Shown here: in pieces, positions 47,181 to 58,586 of the stretch | How the letters are laid out: each line of letters opens with the position of its first letter | Position numbering within the stretch: the first letter of the stretch is position 1 | Assembly: GCF_001625195.1 (NCBI RefSeq) | Contig: NC_054390.1 | Span: forward strand, 2,876,027-2,940,026 | Source of the DNA: Drechmeria coniospora | Taxonomy: Eukaryota > Ascomycota > Sordariomycetes > Hypocreales > Ophiocordycipitaceae | Direction of reading: 5' to 3' | Length of the DNA: 64,000 nt | The notes under the pieces: model-generated | What the model was told of the DNA's origin: nothing | The model's input: only the letters and a program-made list of their open reading frames with translations | Databases searched by the model: none | Made by a program: the position numbers and the translations under genes

Positions 47181-48769
47181 ACTTGCTGCACATGATTTAC
47201 GTGCAGCAATTGGCCGTTGTCACCGTTGTCAAAGTACTTGCCTGGTTGGCCTGATGAACGATGGCGATAAGACAGACGGTGCTTTACAGCGCTCTGACCC
47301 CGCCGTAAACGGTGCGTAAGTGCTAGTATTAAGAAGTAATACCTAGTACTGATGGCGGGTTCTTTTGTCGGTGCTCATTGATGCCGTAAACGGCAAGGTT
47401 AGTAGAGCGGTAGCTCACGCTGGTCCGGGCCTGGACATGATCTCTTGCCCCTATTTCATCGTGCAAGGTGGGCGTTCCAAGCGAGCAATTCCATGCAATT
47501 CCATGTGCTGTACGGAGTAGGTGTACAACCACCCACTGTACTTGCAGGGAGGTGGAGGCGGGTTGCAGGCTGGTTGATGACCCAGTCCGTAGTAGCCACG
47601 ACATGGAGGCGACTCGACTCATGTACGGCGTACGGCGTACAAGTATGTGCTGTACTTACAGGGCTGCTACTCGGCGGAGCAGCATTGTAGGGGAACGGAC
47701 CACCAGCTGTTGAGCACCAACAGCATTTCGATCCTTTTGGAATGCCATGACCTCGTTCTCGATTCCGCATTGATGGAAGACACGAACCAAGCACATTCTG
47801 TTTCGTCCATTTTAATCGCCGCTCTCGCATGGCCACTCCCCCGACTTGATTCTCAATCCCTAGCGGCTTTGGCGGTACTCGCCCCCAATTCTGCGCCACA
47901 CGATCACGGTAGCTGTACTCCGTACTTGCGTGGTCTATTCGCCGGTAGAATGGGAACCATGTTGGCTGGTGCACATGGCCGAACTTGGACCAACGCCATT
48001 TGTGTAAAGCTGCGTATTTTCATGGAATCGACTGTATGCATGTGTAACTATTTGCAGATGTACATGTACGGTAAGTACTAGAGTCACCAGCGCAAATAGA
48101 TGTATTACTCTGTACAAACTTTGTATCAGTCATTATGTCGCATCATATAGCACCTACCAAGTCCACCTTGACTGTGGCGCCCATTTTTTGTGGCTGGTTT
48201 GGTGCAACGCATTATTTTCAAGCCAGCTTCAGTACAACTACACCTACAGTACAAGCACTCTTTGATCATGGCACATATCATTGCATGTGCGGAGTGCATG
48301 TAGGTGCGCGGAGTACATGTACATGCACATGTGCAAGTCTCCCTTTCAAGGCTGTTACGCGTTGTGTCCGACCCCTAGTATTCACAGGACGCACATCTGC
48401 TTCCGCGCTCTGCCGAGCTGCACCGTTGCCGGCAAGGTTCGCACGTATCCCAATAGCATCGCAGAGCGTTTCCTGCAACGTTCGGAATAAACCTGCCTAC
48501 CCATCCTCGGCACATGTGCACGCGTGCTCGCTGCATACTTATGTGACACTGCATCATGTAGCCAGCTTCGCTGCTGGGCTCTGGGGGCCAAGGGCAATTG
48601 CACAATTACATGCAAGTACATGTACTTGCTGTACGGCGTGGTGCACCCAAACTCCCTTGTACACAGTGGTGCAAATACCGTAGAGGCGAACAGTACTCTG
48701 TAGAATAGTACTCTGTAGAGTGAAGCTCCATGCAGCGAGGGTACGACACATGTCCATAGGTACGGAGTA

Positions 48770-49100
48770 CCTAGGAATTAATTGTCAGTTCCTACTTACA
48801 GTACTAGTAGCACCTACAGTACCTAGTACTTACTTACAGTACAAGTAGTACCTACAGTACTTACTTACAGTACAAGTGGTACTTACAGTAGGAGGTATTA
48901 CAGGTAGAGTCAAACGGCACAACACCTACTGTATGAACAAGCACAGTACTTGACACATACAAACTAATACTGTGCTTGTGCCATCCACAAGTACCTAGTA
49001 CACACGCGCCCGCACACCGTAAGTACGTACAACACTGGCAACGTATTTCTCGTAAAAGTAAGTACATACGCAGTACGACATTCGGATTCATGGAATTCGA
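48770..49100. repeat. GTAC-word island 4
   Basis: About 330 bases in which a unit close to CTTACTTACAGTACAAGTAGTACCTACAGTA recurs three times (48800-48890), followed by looser GTAC words. This island has the clearest local tandem order of the set. Confidence 0.75.
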
Positions 49101-49821
49101 CAACCATGTACATGAAGCAAAAGGCAATCTGGAAACTATGCGTACTCCTCAAGTCGTTGTGGTCCGCACGAGTACGGAGTACGTGCAGGGATCATTCCTG
49201 TCAATAGCTGCCTCCGTATCCAGGCATCGCCATGCAGACACCGCTATTTGCAAAAGACATCGTTGCCTGCATCAAGCCATGTGCTCAAGTAGCCCTCCGA
49301 AAGGTCTCGCGCTTCGTACATGGTGACGACGGAAATCAAGCACACATGGAGTCTCCTGTGCATAGCCGGAAACAATTCTGCTGGGTGCGCGCTGGCCGGT
49401 CGGCTGTTTCGTATGTACGAGCACTCGAGAGCCGCTGACGCTGTCGCTGACGATCGATGGGAACCGATGGCGGAGATTAGATCATCTTCGCCGTCACTCG
49501 TCCGAATCTCGCACTGTGTGGGCGCGGCCATCCGCAGCTGTCGAGGACAGTGCAGGGACGCTCGCATCGCGGCGGCTGAATCTCCGAACACCGGTTCTCA
49601 CTGATTTGCCACGTCACGTGCACGCGCTTCTCGGGCCCGGTCGTTATCAATCGCCGGTGGGGACGAAAAGTAATAGCGACCAGACTCCAAGCACCGGTAC
49701 GTCGCCCGCTTTTGCCAACCATAGTCGCCACCCGCTTCGCTCCTTCGCCCATCGACGAAACTCATCCCCATCGGCGAAAAAAACATCAAATCGATCCTCC
49801 TCTGCACGGCTCCTAGTGAAG

Positions 49822-50527
49822 ATGCTTCCTCTGCGGGCGCCCTCTCGCGCCTTCCGGGCCATGCCGTCGCCCGTCGCCGCCATCATGGCGTCGAGGGCCC
49901 CTGCCCGACGATTCTACCACGATAAAGATAGGCCCCCCCCCCCCCCCCCCCGAAGCCGCCACGGATGCCTCAGCTGACAGACCAGCACTCATCGACCACT
50001 ACAGTCGACCGAGGAACCCCGGCTCCATGGACAAGAGCGATCCCTCCGTCGGCACCGGCCTGGTCGGCGCCCCGGCCTGCGGCGATGTCATGAAGCTCCA
50101 GATCAAAGTCGACGAGAGCGGCACCATCACCGACGCAAAGTTCAAGACCTTTGGCTGCGGTTCGGCCATTGCCAGCTCCAGCTACCTGACTACGCTGGTC
50201 AAGGGCATGCGTCGTCAGTCCCCCCCCCGGGTGAATGGTCGCAAGCGAGGGCCAGGATGCTGATCTGCATGGTAGTGGACGACGCCGCCAAGATCCGCAA
50301 CGTTGACATTTCCAAAGAACTCTGCCTGCCCCCCGTGAAGCGTACGTGTATCCTTGCGCCCGCCCATCGGCGCGGCCTGCTGACGACACGGCACAGTGCA
50401 TTGCTCCATGCTGGCCGAAGACGCCATCAAGGCTGCCATCGCCGATTACCATGGCAAGAACCCCCAGGCTAGCATCTCCGACCTCGCCGGAACGAGCCGG
50501 AAACTGGAGAAGGAGATGGCGGCCTGA
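49822..50527 (+). CDS. ISU1: Iron-sulfur cluster scaffold IscU/Isu1, 5' junction unresolved
   Basis: Mitochondrial scaffold on which [2Fe-2S] clusters are built. The targeting leader is MLPLRAPSRAFRAMPSP..., ending RRFYHDK. The mature domain starts about IDHYSRPRNPGSMDK and contains GAPACGDVMKLQ, TFGCGSAIASSSYL, the Hsp70-binding LPPVK and LHCSMLAEDA. All three ligand Cys are present. Later exons are clear: up to 50213, then 50276-50341 and 50397-50527, joined as VKGM-R-LDDAAKIRN and LPPVK|LHCSM. Between HDK (49926) and IDHY (about 49994) there is a 19-C run and no GT donor. In the leader frame the run shifts reading to a stop at 49977. With 18 or 21 C the frame would pass through as one exon. 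Whether this is an intron with a lost donor, a real insertion or an assembly slip cannot be told. Confidence 0.8.
49933..49951. repeat. Poly-C run, 19 nt, inside ISU1
   Basis: Nineteen C between the targeting leader and the mature domain of ISU1. Its exact length decides whether the gene has an intron here or reads straight through. Homopolymer length is error-prone in sequencing and in replication. Confidence 0.9.
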
Positions 50528-51918
50528 GCAGATGGAGTGGGGCCGAGATTGTTACGATATCGCCGTCAGCATGTTGACCGAGAAGGCGGCGTGGGAGGAG
50601 TTCAAGGTATGACAATGGACGCACAACAGTGGTACTGCCGTCGAGGAGACTGGTGGCAACTTCATCGACCTCGCTTGCACTTGGGGGGTGAATGACCCCT
50701 TTCGACGACCTAGGAATGGAACACGGGCTGAAAAGGAACGCCAAAGGATTATGGAGATTCGCGGGAGAGTAAACATTGTCTCCGAGGATAGCCGAGTCGA
50801 GATCAGTGCGAATGACTTGTCTGTAAACTCGAATGAAAAAAAATAGCCTGTTTTGAACGATTGTCCAACGTTATAGTTGGTCGCAGAATGATTTTGCTGA
50901 GAGGCCATGTCATGGATGAAAGCGGTTTGATGGCAATCAAGATTGCTAAATGGGATGAGGAGCCACACATTTGACATTCATCACCGCCAGAGAAGGCAAT
51001 GCATATTGTGACATGACGGACGGACATGCTGCATATCCAATTTCACGATTCCTGTCAGCATTCCTTGACATGCCTGAATTGCGAGCCCGTGAAACTCACG
51101 CGTAACCATACCGACATGCATAAATGCTGTGCCTAAATGCTGTGCCTAAATGCTGTGCCTAAATGCTGTGCCTATGGCTCCCTTTCCAAGGCATTGCTGG
51201 AATAGCCGACTGGACCGGAAACGGACCGGAGAGCTTTGGAGACTTGGCATATGAATGCTTCCTCGGACGGAACTGAACTGGAAGAATCGTATCATTGTGT
51301 CCTACGTCTGATGTTGAGCCCCCTTTCTTGCCTTTTTTTAACATCTCGGATTTGACCACCGGAAGAATCGCCAACCCAAGGCACGACATCTCTCACCCGT
51401 TCTCTTAGCCATGTTCCACGCTTGTCGTAGGTGTAACGAGACTGTTGCTGTGGCACGGCTTGTCGGCAAAATTTGTTCATGCCTTGAGCATACGCTGGAC
51501 TGGCCAATGTTCACTAGTTACACCCAGATGGAACATAAGTCATGATACTCCCCGTCCTGTTCGTCGCTAGGACAAGACGCCCATCATGCTCACATGGACT
51601 ACGCGCATCGAAACGGCACGCCCTTGCACATCAACTTTTGCTGCTTCAGACGAGGAAGAGTCGCCAAAGCGAAACATTGCGGCGACGATTCGATCCAACC
51701 AGTTGGGTATAAAGGGCCGAATTCGAAAAACGAGCAGTCATCATTTTCATGATCAAAAGTCTATGCCGCTAGCTGGAATATCCGCCAGGAAACCGACCCC
51801 TGTGCAGCCAATCCAGCGATGCCGGAGCAAGGCAAGAATCGCCGCACAGCCTGCGTATAGCGTTTCCGAAAATTTTGGTTGAGCATCGTAGCCTCGCGAG
51901 TTTCCCGAGAGAAATCGC
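50528..51918. other. Convergent intergenic region ISU1 / P2
   Basis: 1.4 kb without a gene between the stop codons of ISU1 and ribosomal P2. Contains a 13-bp tandem repeat at about 51120-51172. Short frames on either strand do not resemble proteins. Confidence 0.6.
51120..51172. repeat. 13-bp tandem repeat, four copies
   Basis: Four exact copies of TAAATGCTGTGCC in a row. Perfect identity between copies indicates a young or actively slipping array. Confidence 0.9.
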
Positions 51919-52312
51919 TTAGTCGAACAGACCGAAACCCATATCCTCATCGGACTCCTCCTTCTCCTCCTCCTTCTCGGCGGCGGGGGCATCGGCAGCG
52001 CCACCAGCAGCAGCGGCACCGCCGGCAGCGGGAGCAGCGCCGGCACCTCCAGAAGGAACGGAAGCCAGCTTGGAGGAACCCTCAGCAATCAGCTGGTAGA
52101 AAAATTAGTTACAGGCCTTGGTTGTATGCTTCGGAGCGCAAGAGATCACGAACCTCGTTGATGTCCTTGCCCTTGAGCTCAGAGATCAGAGTCGACAGAC
52201 GGTCGGCATCAGCCTCAATGCCGACGGCAGAGAGAACCTTCTTGATGTCGGCGGCGGAGGGCTCGGCCTTGCCGGCGAGGCCGAGGAGGAGGTAAGCTGC
52301 GAGGTGCTTCAT
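51919..52312 (-). CDS. RPP2: 60S acidic ribosomal protein P2
   Basis: Ribosomal stalk protein that recruits elongation factors. Exons 52312-52154 and 52092-51919 give 110 residues, the usual size. The N-terminal dimerisation domain is [30 protein letters not shown] and [12 protein letters not shown]. After the intron come [15 protein letters not shown], an Ala/Gly hinge and the acidic tail [16 protein letters not shown] shared by P-proteins. The N-terminus [10 protein letters not shown] separates P2 from P1. A 5' UTR intron is likely: a GTGCGT donor near 52410 and a CTACAG acceptor just upstream of the ATG are visible on the minus strand. Confidence 0.96.
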
Positions 52313-52609
52313 TTTGTTGGAGACTGTAGGGTTCGTATTAGTTGAATTGTAACGGTAACCATGGGCAGATGGTGAAGTGCCTGTTGAGGATGAGGCTCGG
52401 AATGCACGCACAGTTCGAGTGATGAGGAACACGAGAAATCAATCAATTTAACCGCGAGTTGGGCGGAGACTGAAACCTTCGAGTTCTGGTTGACTTGGTG
52501 ATGGATAGGCAAGGCGAAGTTGAAAAGAAGCCGGGCGCGGCAGACAATTTTGACATCTGTGGGCTCCAAAAAATGTGCTTAGGCGAGCAACAATTTAGGG
52601 CGGGGCTGA

Positions 52610-52735
52610 GGTGCGTAAGTACCTATCTTGACACGGCTCCGCGCAGAGCAAGTACATGTACAAGTTCTCCGTACAAAAAACAAGTACTCCGTACAAGTAC
52701 AAGTACTTAATTGCTGTACTTAAGTACTTACTTAC
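52610..52735. repeat. GTAC-word island 5 (small)
   Basis: About 125 bases with CCGTACAAAAAACAAGTACTCCGTACAAGTAC-type words, sitting between two divergent promoters. Confidence 0.7.
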
Positions 52736-52893
52736 AGGGCCCTGGTTTCCTACCAATGCCCTTACCAGATGCAGCGCACCGCCACATCCACACCTTGAAT
52801 TCGTCACGTGGTTCAGAGCCTTGCCAACTGTGGCGCATCGTAACTTTGGATTAATCACTGCCTGGGCCATGACCATGACCCCTGGGCCGTGAA

Positions 52894-52910
52894 CCCCCCC
52901 CCCCCCCCCC
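52894..52910. repeat. Poly-C run, 17 nt
   Basis: Seventeen consecutive C in the intergenic region upstream of SPT2. Confidence 0.9.
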
Positions 52911-53177
52911 GTCCATGAGTGCATCCGTCCTTTTCACACTCCAACTGCTCGCTTTTTTTATTTCGCATCGCATCGGAGACTAAAGACAGCATCCTCGTAC
53001 GAGAAAAAAAGAAAATCTTGTGAAGCTTGGCTATATGAGGGTGCCTGCATCGCGGGCCACGCCTGTCGGCTGCGTTGATGTGGTGCTGGAGCTTTGGTGA
53101 CACCAATATCTGTTGCTATCCCACCTGATTATCGTCGGGCATAAAGGCGGCGCCTTGTTGAGGGCAGGGCAGTCACG

Positions 53178-54344
53178 ATGACGGTATGTACCATGTTGAA
53201 AGTTTTGTACCACAAGTCGATTGCTGACCAGCGTCAAATGCGATAGATCGGAGATCTCCTGGCCCAGATCACTGGCGGCAAACCGACTGACAGCTCGACG
53301 ACTCCGTCCCCTGCGCCGCGATCCAACCCTTCACTGGCAAAGCGGAAGCCCGAGGATGACTTGCGGAAAGATGTCTCCAAGACGCTGCGCCATGTCTCGC
53401 CTCCCTCAAAGGTAATCCAGCCAGAGCGCAAAACCGGCGAGAAGGCCCAGTTTGCGCACCGACCAGCATCCGGCAACAACGCTGTCAAGCCTAGCCCGAT
53501 GCCTTCTCGAAAGGCTTTCGGTGACGCCCAAATATCATCAAGGCCTGCGGTGAGCGGCCGACTGCCTTCTACCTCGGCCAGGCCATCAGTCGCGCCGAAG
53601 TCGACACCCAAGAAGGGATCATTTGCCGAAATTCTAGCACGGGGACAGCGAGCGCAGGCTGTAATGGGTCAAGTTGGCAAGATTCAACATAAGAAAGTCG
53701 AAAAGGGAAGCAGGTCGATGGACGCCACCAAGACTGCCGCAGGAACCAAGAAGTCGTCTGCACAAACCTCTGGCAGTGCGGCAAGGGGACCTTCGGGAGC
53801 AAGAAAGCCGGCTGTGGGTGGTGGAGTCAACAACGGCGGATCGGCAAGAAAGGCAGCCTCCAAACAACCGACGAGTCCAGCAAAACCTGCAACAGCCAAG
53901 CGTCATGGCGCGGAAGAAGCGACCGTCAAGAAGGTAAAAAAGGCAGCGCTTGTCGACACGGGCTATTCTGGCACGGCGCGGCCAACGCCCGATAACGCGG
54001 CCAGAAAGAAGGATGTACCTCGTGGTGGTGCCCTTCTGAAGGCGCCTCCCACACGTTCGAGTTCCAAGCGGCCACGCTACGAGGACGACTTTGACGAGGA
54101 GCTGGACGATTTCATCGAGTACGACGATGAGGAGGAGGACGCGCCTCCCCGTTACCGTTACGACTCGGAGGGATCCTCGGATATGGAGGCTGGCTTGGAC
54201 GAGTTGGACGTTGAAGAGCACCGCGCCGAGCTGCTCGCTCGCAAGGAAGATATAGAACAGGAGCGCATCGAGAGGAATCTCAAGGCGGCCAAGGAGGAGC
54301 GGAAGATGCAGGCTCTCGCGGCCCTGCGCGAAAAGCGCCGCTAA
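53178..54344 (+). CDS. SPT2: SPT2 chromatin protein
   Basis: HMG-like histone chaperone that binds H3-H4 and DNA during transcription elongation. The first coding exon is only ATG ACG (53178-53183); after an intron ending GATAG, exon 53247-54344 continues IGDLLAQITGGKP, which matches the family's N-terminus. Total 367 residues. Most of the chain is Lys/Ser/Pro/Ala-rich and disordered. The conserved SPT2 region is C-terminal: a strongly acidic stretch (YEDDFDEELDDFIEYDDEEEDA), YDSEGSSDMEAG and a basic/acidic helix ending KEERKMQALAALREKRR. Convergent with the NUFIP1/CCCH gene. Confidence 0.9.
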
Positions 54345-54884
54345 CCGGAACCAGTACGTGTCAAGTGTCGGGCAGCCTTCATCTTCGTCAACTCGCTGCT
54401 CGGGTCGAAATGTTCTCCTGGGCAACGGCCCTCGGGCATTGTCTCATCTTAGTTGTGGTTGGTCATTAGCGACGGCGTTTATACTTTTGTATTTCGGACG
54501 TTTGTCACCCTATCCATCCACCGACATGTGCAATAGAGGGGGGGGGCAGCAGATGGGCGCAGCGCTCGTGGAGGCGGCACGGAATGCCCAACTATTGATT
54601 TGGAGCCGAGCGTGTGATTAAATTAGATTGATATTTTGCCGCCGCAGCCTGGCTCGCATGTACCCAGGCCTACGTTGGGATACTCTATTCTGATGTTCAT
54701 TGTGCGACCCAAGCTTCGAATCATCATACAGTCTTGCAGTCGGGCCGCGGACCGGACTGCCCACATGTAGGTACGGCGTGCGACTCCAACGCCATCACTT
54801 GAGACGCTTGAAAGCGTCGGGTATGGTCGTTACTCATTGGAATACCCCTCGCCGCATCACTGATGCAGTCCCGCCGCGGCAGGC
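54345..54884. other. Convergent 3' intergenic region
   Basis: 540 bp between two stop codons. A G-run (GAGGGGGGGG, near 54536) is present; no gene seen. Confidence 0.6.
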
Positions 54885-56814
54885 CTAAGGCAAGTCATCG
54901 CTCTTAGACTGCTTGCCGTTGGCGCTGCCATACGGCTCCAACAACCAGCCTTGGTAGTTATCCGACCCCTGGCTGCCGACACTGTTGGCAACGGGGACGA
55001 CTGGAGACGGAAGGCTGCGTCGCGCCGTCCCGGCCTCTCGCTTCGCCGGCGGATCTGGGAGGGAGGCGGGGGCGGCAGGCAGCAGGCTGGTGGCTGCAGG
55101 CTTGACGTGCTTCTCCTTGACTTGGTTGACGTCCACATCCATGGCATCCGTCGTCGGGGGCTTCGGCACCGACTTCATCAAGCCCTTGTCCCGCAGGTAC
55201 TGGATCGACTGCAAAATGCTCAGATCTTCCTGTTCCTTGTCGTTCAGAATGAGCCGCTGCTGGATGGTAATGCGGCCGTCATTGGCCTCGCGCTCCTTCA
55301 TCGCCGCCTCTCTGACCTCGGGATCGTGCACGAAGCGGCACTTGCCCTTCTTGCCACAGGTGCCACCGGTGGCGTAGTACTTGCAATGCCTTGACACGTC
55401 GGCCTTCCTGGCCGTCGGCGCGAGGGAAGGGGCGGACTCGGTCCGAGAAGACATGACTTCTGGCTTCTCGTCGTCGTCGGATTCCTGAGAGTGGTTCCTC
55501 ATCTCGTCCCCTTCGTCCGCCTGCTCACGCTTCCGCTTGATGGATGACTCGACCTTGCGGAGCTGCTTCCGAAGCTTGTCCGCCTGCTTCTCCAGCTCGG
55601 AGGCCTTGTCCTCGTCCTTGCGCGCCAGCTCGGCCGCCTTCTTGGACTCGACGCGTGCCTTTGTGGGGTAATTTTTGCGACGCTCCGCCAGGAAGGCGGC
55701 CACGTCGGAGACTCTGCGGGAATATTAGCGAGAAATTGCAGGCGTGAGAGGGTACGGAAGAAAGAGCGTACTGAAGCGTTTCTGTCCCAATAAGATCCAC
55801 GAGCGCCTTCTCCTCCCCTTCGTCGTCTTCCGATTCCGAGTCCATGCCAGGCGTCAGACCAAGCGTATTGGTCTTTCGCTTCTTCTTCTTGCCCGCAGAC
55901 TGGGCTTGCGACTCGGCCTTGGCTGCTTTCTTGTTCCCATTCGCGTGCGCCTGCTGCTTCTGGTGCTGATGACGAGCTCTGTCTCCACCGCCACCTCCGT
56001 GATGGAAGCCTCCCCGGCCACGGCCCCCGTCCCTGGGCCCGCCACCCCGGCCACGACGATGGTACTGACCATGGTGGCCGTCTTGGTGATGATGAAGGGG
56101 CGCCGGCGGAGGGGGCGGCCCGAGGTATGGATACTGAGAAGGGGCATAGTGGGGGTCATGGGCATATGGCTGACCAAAGGCACCGCCCATGGACCCTGCC
56201 GAGGGGTTCTGCTCGTAGGCCTGACGAGGCGGCGCTCCCATCGGAGAGTGCTTGGAAGCCCGGTCGGCGTAGCCTCCTCGGCCGCGACCGTTTGCATAGT
56301 GCCCCTGCTGAGGCGAGCCTTGGTGACCCCAGTGGGTGGCGGCCGGCTGCGGAGGGCCCTGGTAAGGGTTCGCGTACTGCTGCGGCGCACCGTACGACTG
56401 GGAGTACTGAGGGGGGGGGTAGGGTTGGGGAGGGGCGTAGTTTGGATGATAGTTGGCGGCCGAGATGGGCGCCGGAGCATGAGGGTGCGCGCCTTGGGAC
56501 GAGGGCCCGTGGCCATGCTCGGGAGCCCACTGCTGCGGGTGCGGATGAGGCTGATAGCCGACATTCGACGAATGCGATGCGCCATAGGGGGCCGCGTTTT
56601 GGGCCGCGTAGGCCTGGGGAGGGTATTCGTAAGGGGTAGGACGATAGTCACCTCTGCCACGGGGATACTGACCCCCGCGAGCGCGACCTCCAGGAGCTCC
56701 TCCGCCACGACCGGGCACGCCATGACTGTAGGAAACCGTCGGCTGGCCGTATGGAGGAAGACCAGCCGACGCCGAAGGAGGCGGGGGGGGCGGACCGTAG
56801 CCGTACCCAGACAT
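54885..56814 (-). CDS. NUFIP1-domain protein with CCCH zinc finger
   Basis: Probable RNA-binding factor; proteins with the NUFIP1/Rsa1 domain help assemble box C/D snoRNPs. Exons 56814-55772 and 55713-54885 give 623 residues. Roughly the first 300 residues are a low-complexity Gly/Pro/Tyr/His/Gln region with RGG and RGRGG boxes (e.g. RGRGGGPRDGGRGRGG). A basic segment (GKKKKRKTNTLGLTPGMDSESEDDEG) precedes the NUFIP1 domain, which spans the intron (LQ|VSDVAAFLAERRKNYPTK). A charged coiled stretch follows, then a C-x8-C-x5-C-x3-H finger (CKYYATGGTC, CRFVH) and a helical QQRLILNDKEQEDLSILQSI region. The domain order matches filamentous-fungal orthologues. Divergent from RPC25. Confidence 0.87.
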
Positions 56815-57660
56815 GATTCCGATCGTCTCAGCAGGCAGAACACTTGTCTGCAATCTAGGCCGGCGGGGATTGCTCGCCGGGAGACGGTCGATGCGAGGAT
56901 CTGACGGGTGAAAAGGAATCGAGAGGGAAAGCGAAACGAATCGTGATCATGAACCGAGCCCAGTATCCTGCCCCTTGGATCTTGACGCTCGCATGGGATG
57001 CCGAGACGCCGTCGACGCCCGACGAGTTGAAGGAAAAAGGAAGCGGAACGGGGGTGCCAAAAGAGAACGGATCGGACGGTCAGGATCTGCTGGAGGCGAG
57101 CCGAGCGAGGCGAGATCGATGGACGCGGTAGAGGAATGATGATGCGGGAAGAAAAGCAGGTAGGACACGATTCAAGACCCGATGATGTTGGAAGGAGGGG
57201 CCACGATAATAATCTGCACGTATAATAACGGGGTTTTGCTCCCGCCTTGTCCGAGCGCGGCGTGACGAGAGGACAGTAGGCGCGCTAAGCTTTGCCCATA
57301 TTACGTAAGTACTTACTTAGGTACGATGTGCTTAAGTAATCTCTCAGCACGCAGATGCGTAGGCGCCAGAAGGACGCCGCTACGCCGAGGATGGAAGGCG
57401 GTGACACAGCCGCTCGCCAGCGAACTCCGGCATAATACTTGGGCAAGCAACCCGACTTTAACATTTTGTTTGCAGGCCTCTGACGGTTGGTGACGACGAC
57501 GACGAGTCGTCCGTTAGTTCTCTCCTTGAACCATTTTTCATTTTTTACCTTCTTCCTTTCCACAACCAGGAGCTTGTGGTTGGAAATACGGCTCTGTTTT
57601 TCTGCATTTACCGGGGAATTTATTGGCACATTTGCCTGCTTCCTCCCGGTTCCCCTCACA
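56815..57660. other. Divergent intergenic region NUFIP1-CCCH / RPC25
   Basis: 846 bp with both promoters. A small ACGTAAGTACTTACTTAGGTACG patch (about 57302-57325) repeats the GTAC-word theme. No gene seen. Confidence 0.6.
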
Positions 57661-58516
57661 ATGTTTATACTGGTATGTTGCGCCTCGGGCCTTGACGACC
57701 CATGGCGTGCGAGCTGTGATGGGTGGTTGACAATGTGCGATTCGTAAAGACCAAGATATCGGATCTGGTGCAGATTGAGCCAGAAGACTTCTCGAAGCAC
57801 AGCATCGTCGCACTAGAGGATAACATCAACGCCAAGTTCTCCAACAAGGTTCGTCGAAATCACGTCAGTCGAGGCTCAGGCCAGATCCGATGGCTCAACG
57901 GAAAATCTTGTCGATAGGTCATCCAGAAGATTGGGCTCTGCATATGTCTCTATGACATTCTATGGTCCTCCGAGGGTCTCATAGGTCATCAAACCGGCCT
58001 CGTCAACGTCAACGGTAAGACCACCGACCTGACCCTGCCGCCGACGCACCGCTCCTTTGGCTCACGAACCCCCGCAGTCGAGTTTCGAATGGTCGTCTTT
58101 CGGCCTTTCAAAGGCGAGGTCATGTTGGGCCGAATACGAAGCTCCACCCCGGCAGGTATACATTTGCGAACCGACTTTTTCGACGACATATTCGTCCCGT
58201 ACGAGGAGCTGCCGCAGGGTGCCGAGTAGTGAGTCCTTCTCTCCGACGTCGGCGTCGCCCCTGCGATGGCGAGGCGCTAACCCCCCCCTGCAGCAGTCAT
58301 AGCGAGCAGCTTTGGATCTGGAACATTGACGACTCGAGACTGTTCTACGACATCCACGAAATGGTGCGCTTCCAGGTCGTCGACGAGGAGTGGCACGACC
58401 AAACGCCTGCCGGTCCGACTCAAGCCGACGACACGCCGCCGAAGACGCCGTACAAGATCAAGGGAAGCATGGCCCGCGAGGGTTTGGGTGTGTGCCTGTG
58501 GTGGGACAGCGTGTGA
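57661..58516 (+). CDS. RPC25: RNA polymerase III subunit Rpc25 (RPC8)
   Basis: Stalk subunit of RNA polymerase III, homologous to Rpb7, needed for initiation at tRNA and 5S genes. Five exons, 57661-57672, 57750-57848, 57918-58014, 58078-58228 and 58294-58516, give 193 residues. The first coding exon has only four codons (MFIL). The Rpb7-type N-terminal domain reads TKISDLVQIEPEDF, ALEDNINAKFSNKVIQKIGLCICL and LVNVNVEFRMVVFRPFKGEV. The S1-like RNA-binding domain follows with RSSTPAGIHLRTDFFDDIFVP and WIWNID, ending VCLWWDSV. The 3' end lies 70 bp from the EMC3 stop codon on the other strand, so the two transcripts probably overlap. Confidence 0.93.
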
Positions 58517-58586
58517 TGGAACCATTTGCAAGCGTTCATGCCATTTTGTACCTACATCCGTCATCTGTGTTTTGCCATGTATGAAT

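Larger units (their letters stand above)
46636..49821. other. Large gene-poor divergent interval with GTAC islands
   Basis: 3.2 kb between divergent starts, no protein-like frame. GTAC-word islands lie at about 46918-47180 and 48770-49100, with scattered patches between (47515-47660, 48060-48320). A G/A-rich stretch lies just upstream of the DPAP gene. The ISU1 promoter is the right end. Confidence 0.6.
52313..53177. other. Divergent intergenic region P2 / SPT2
   Basis: 865 bp. Holds the probable P2 5' UTR intron, a GTAC patch (about 52610-52735) and a 17-C run (52894-52910). No gene seen. Confidence 0.65.

Noticed and set aside
49926..49994. AT-AC (U12-type) intron in ISU1
   Set aside because: The sequence after AAAG is ATAGGCCC, not the ATATCC donor, and the 3' side does not end in AC at a suitable phase.
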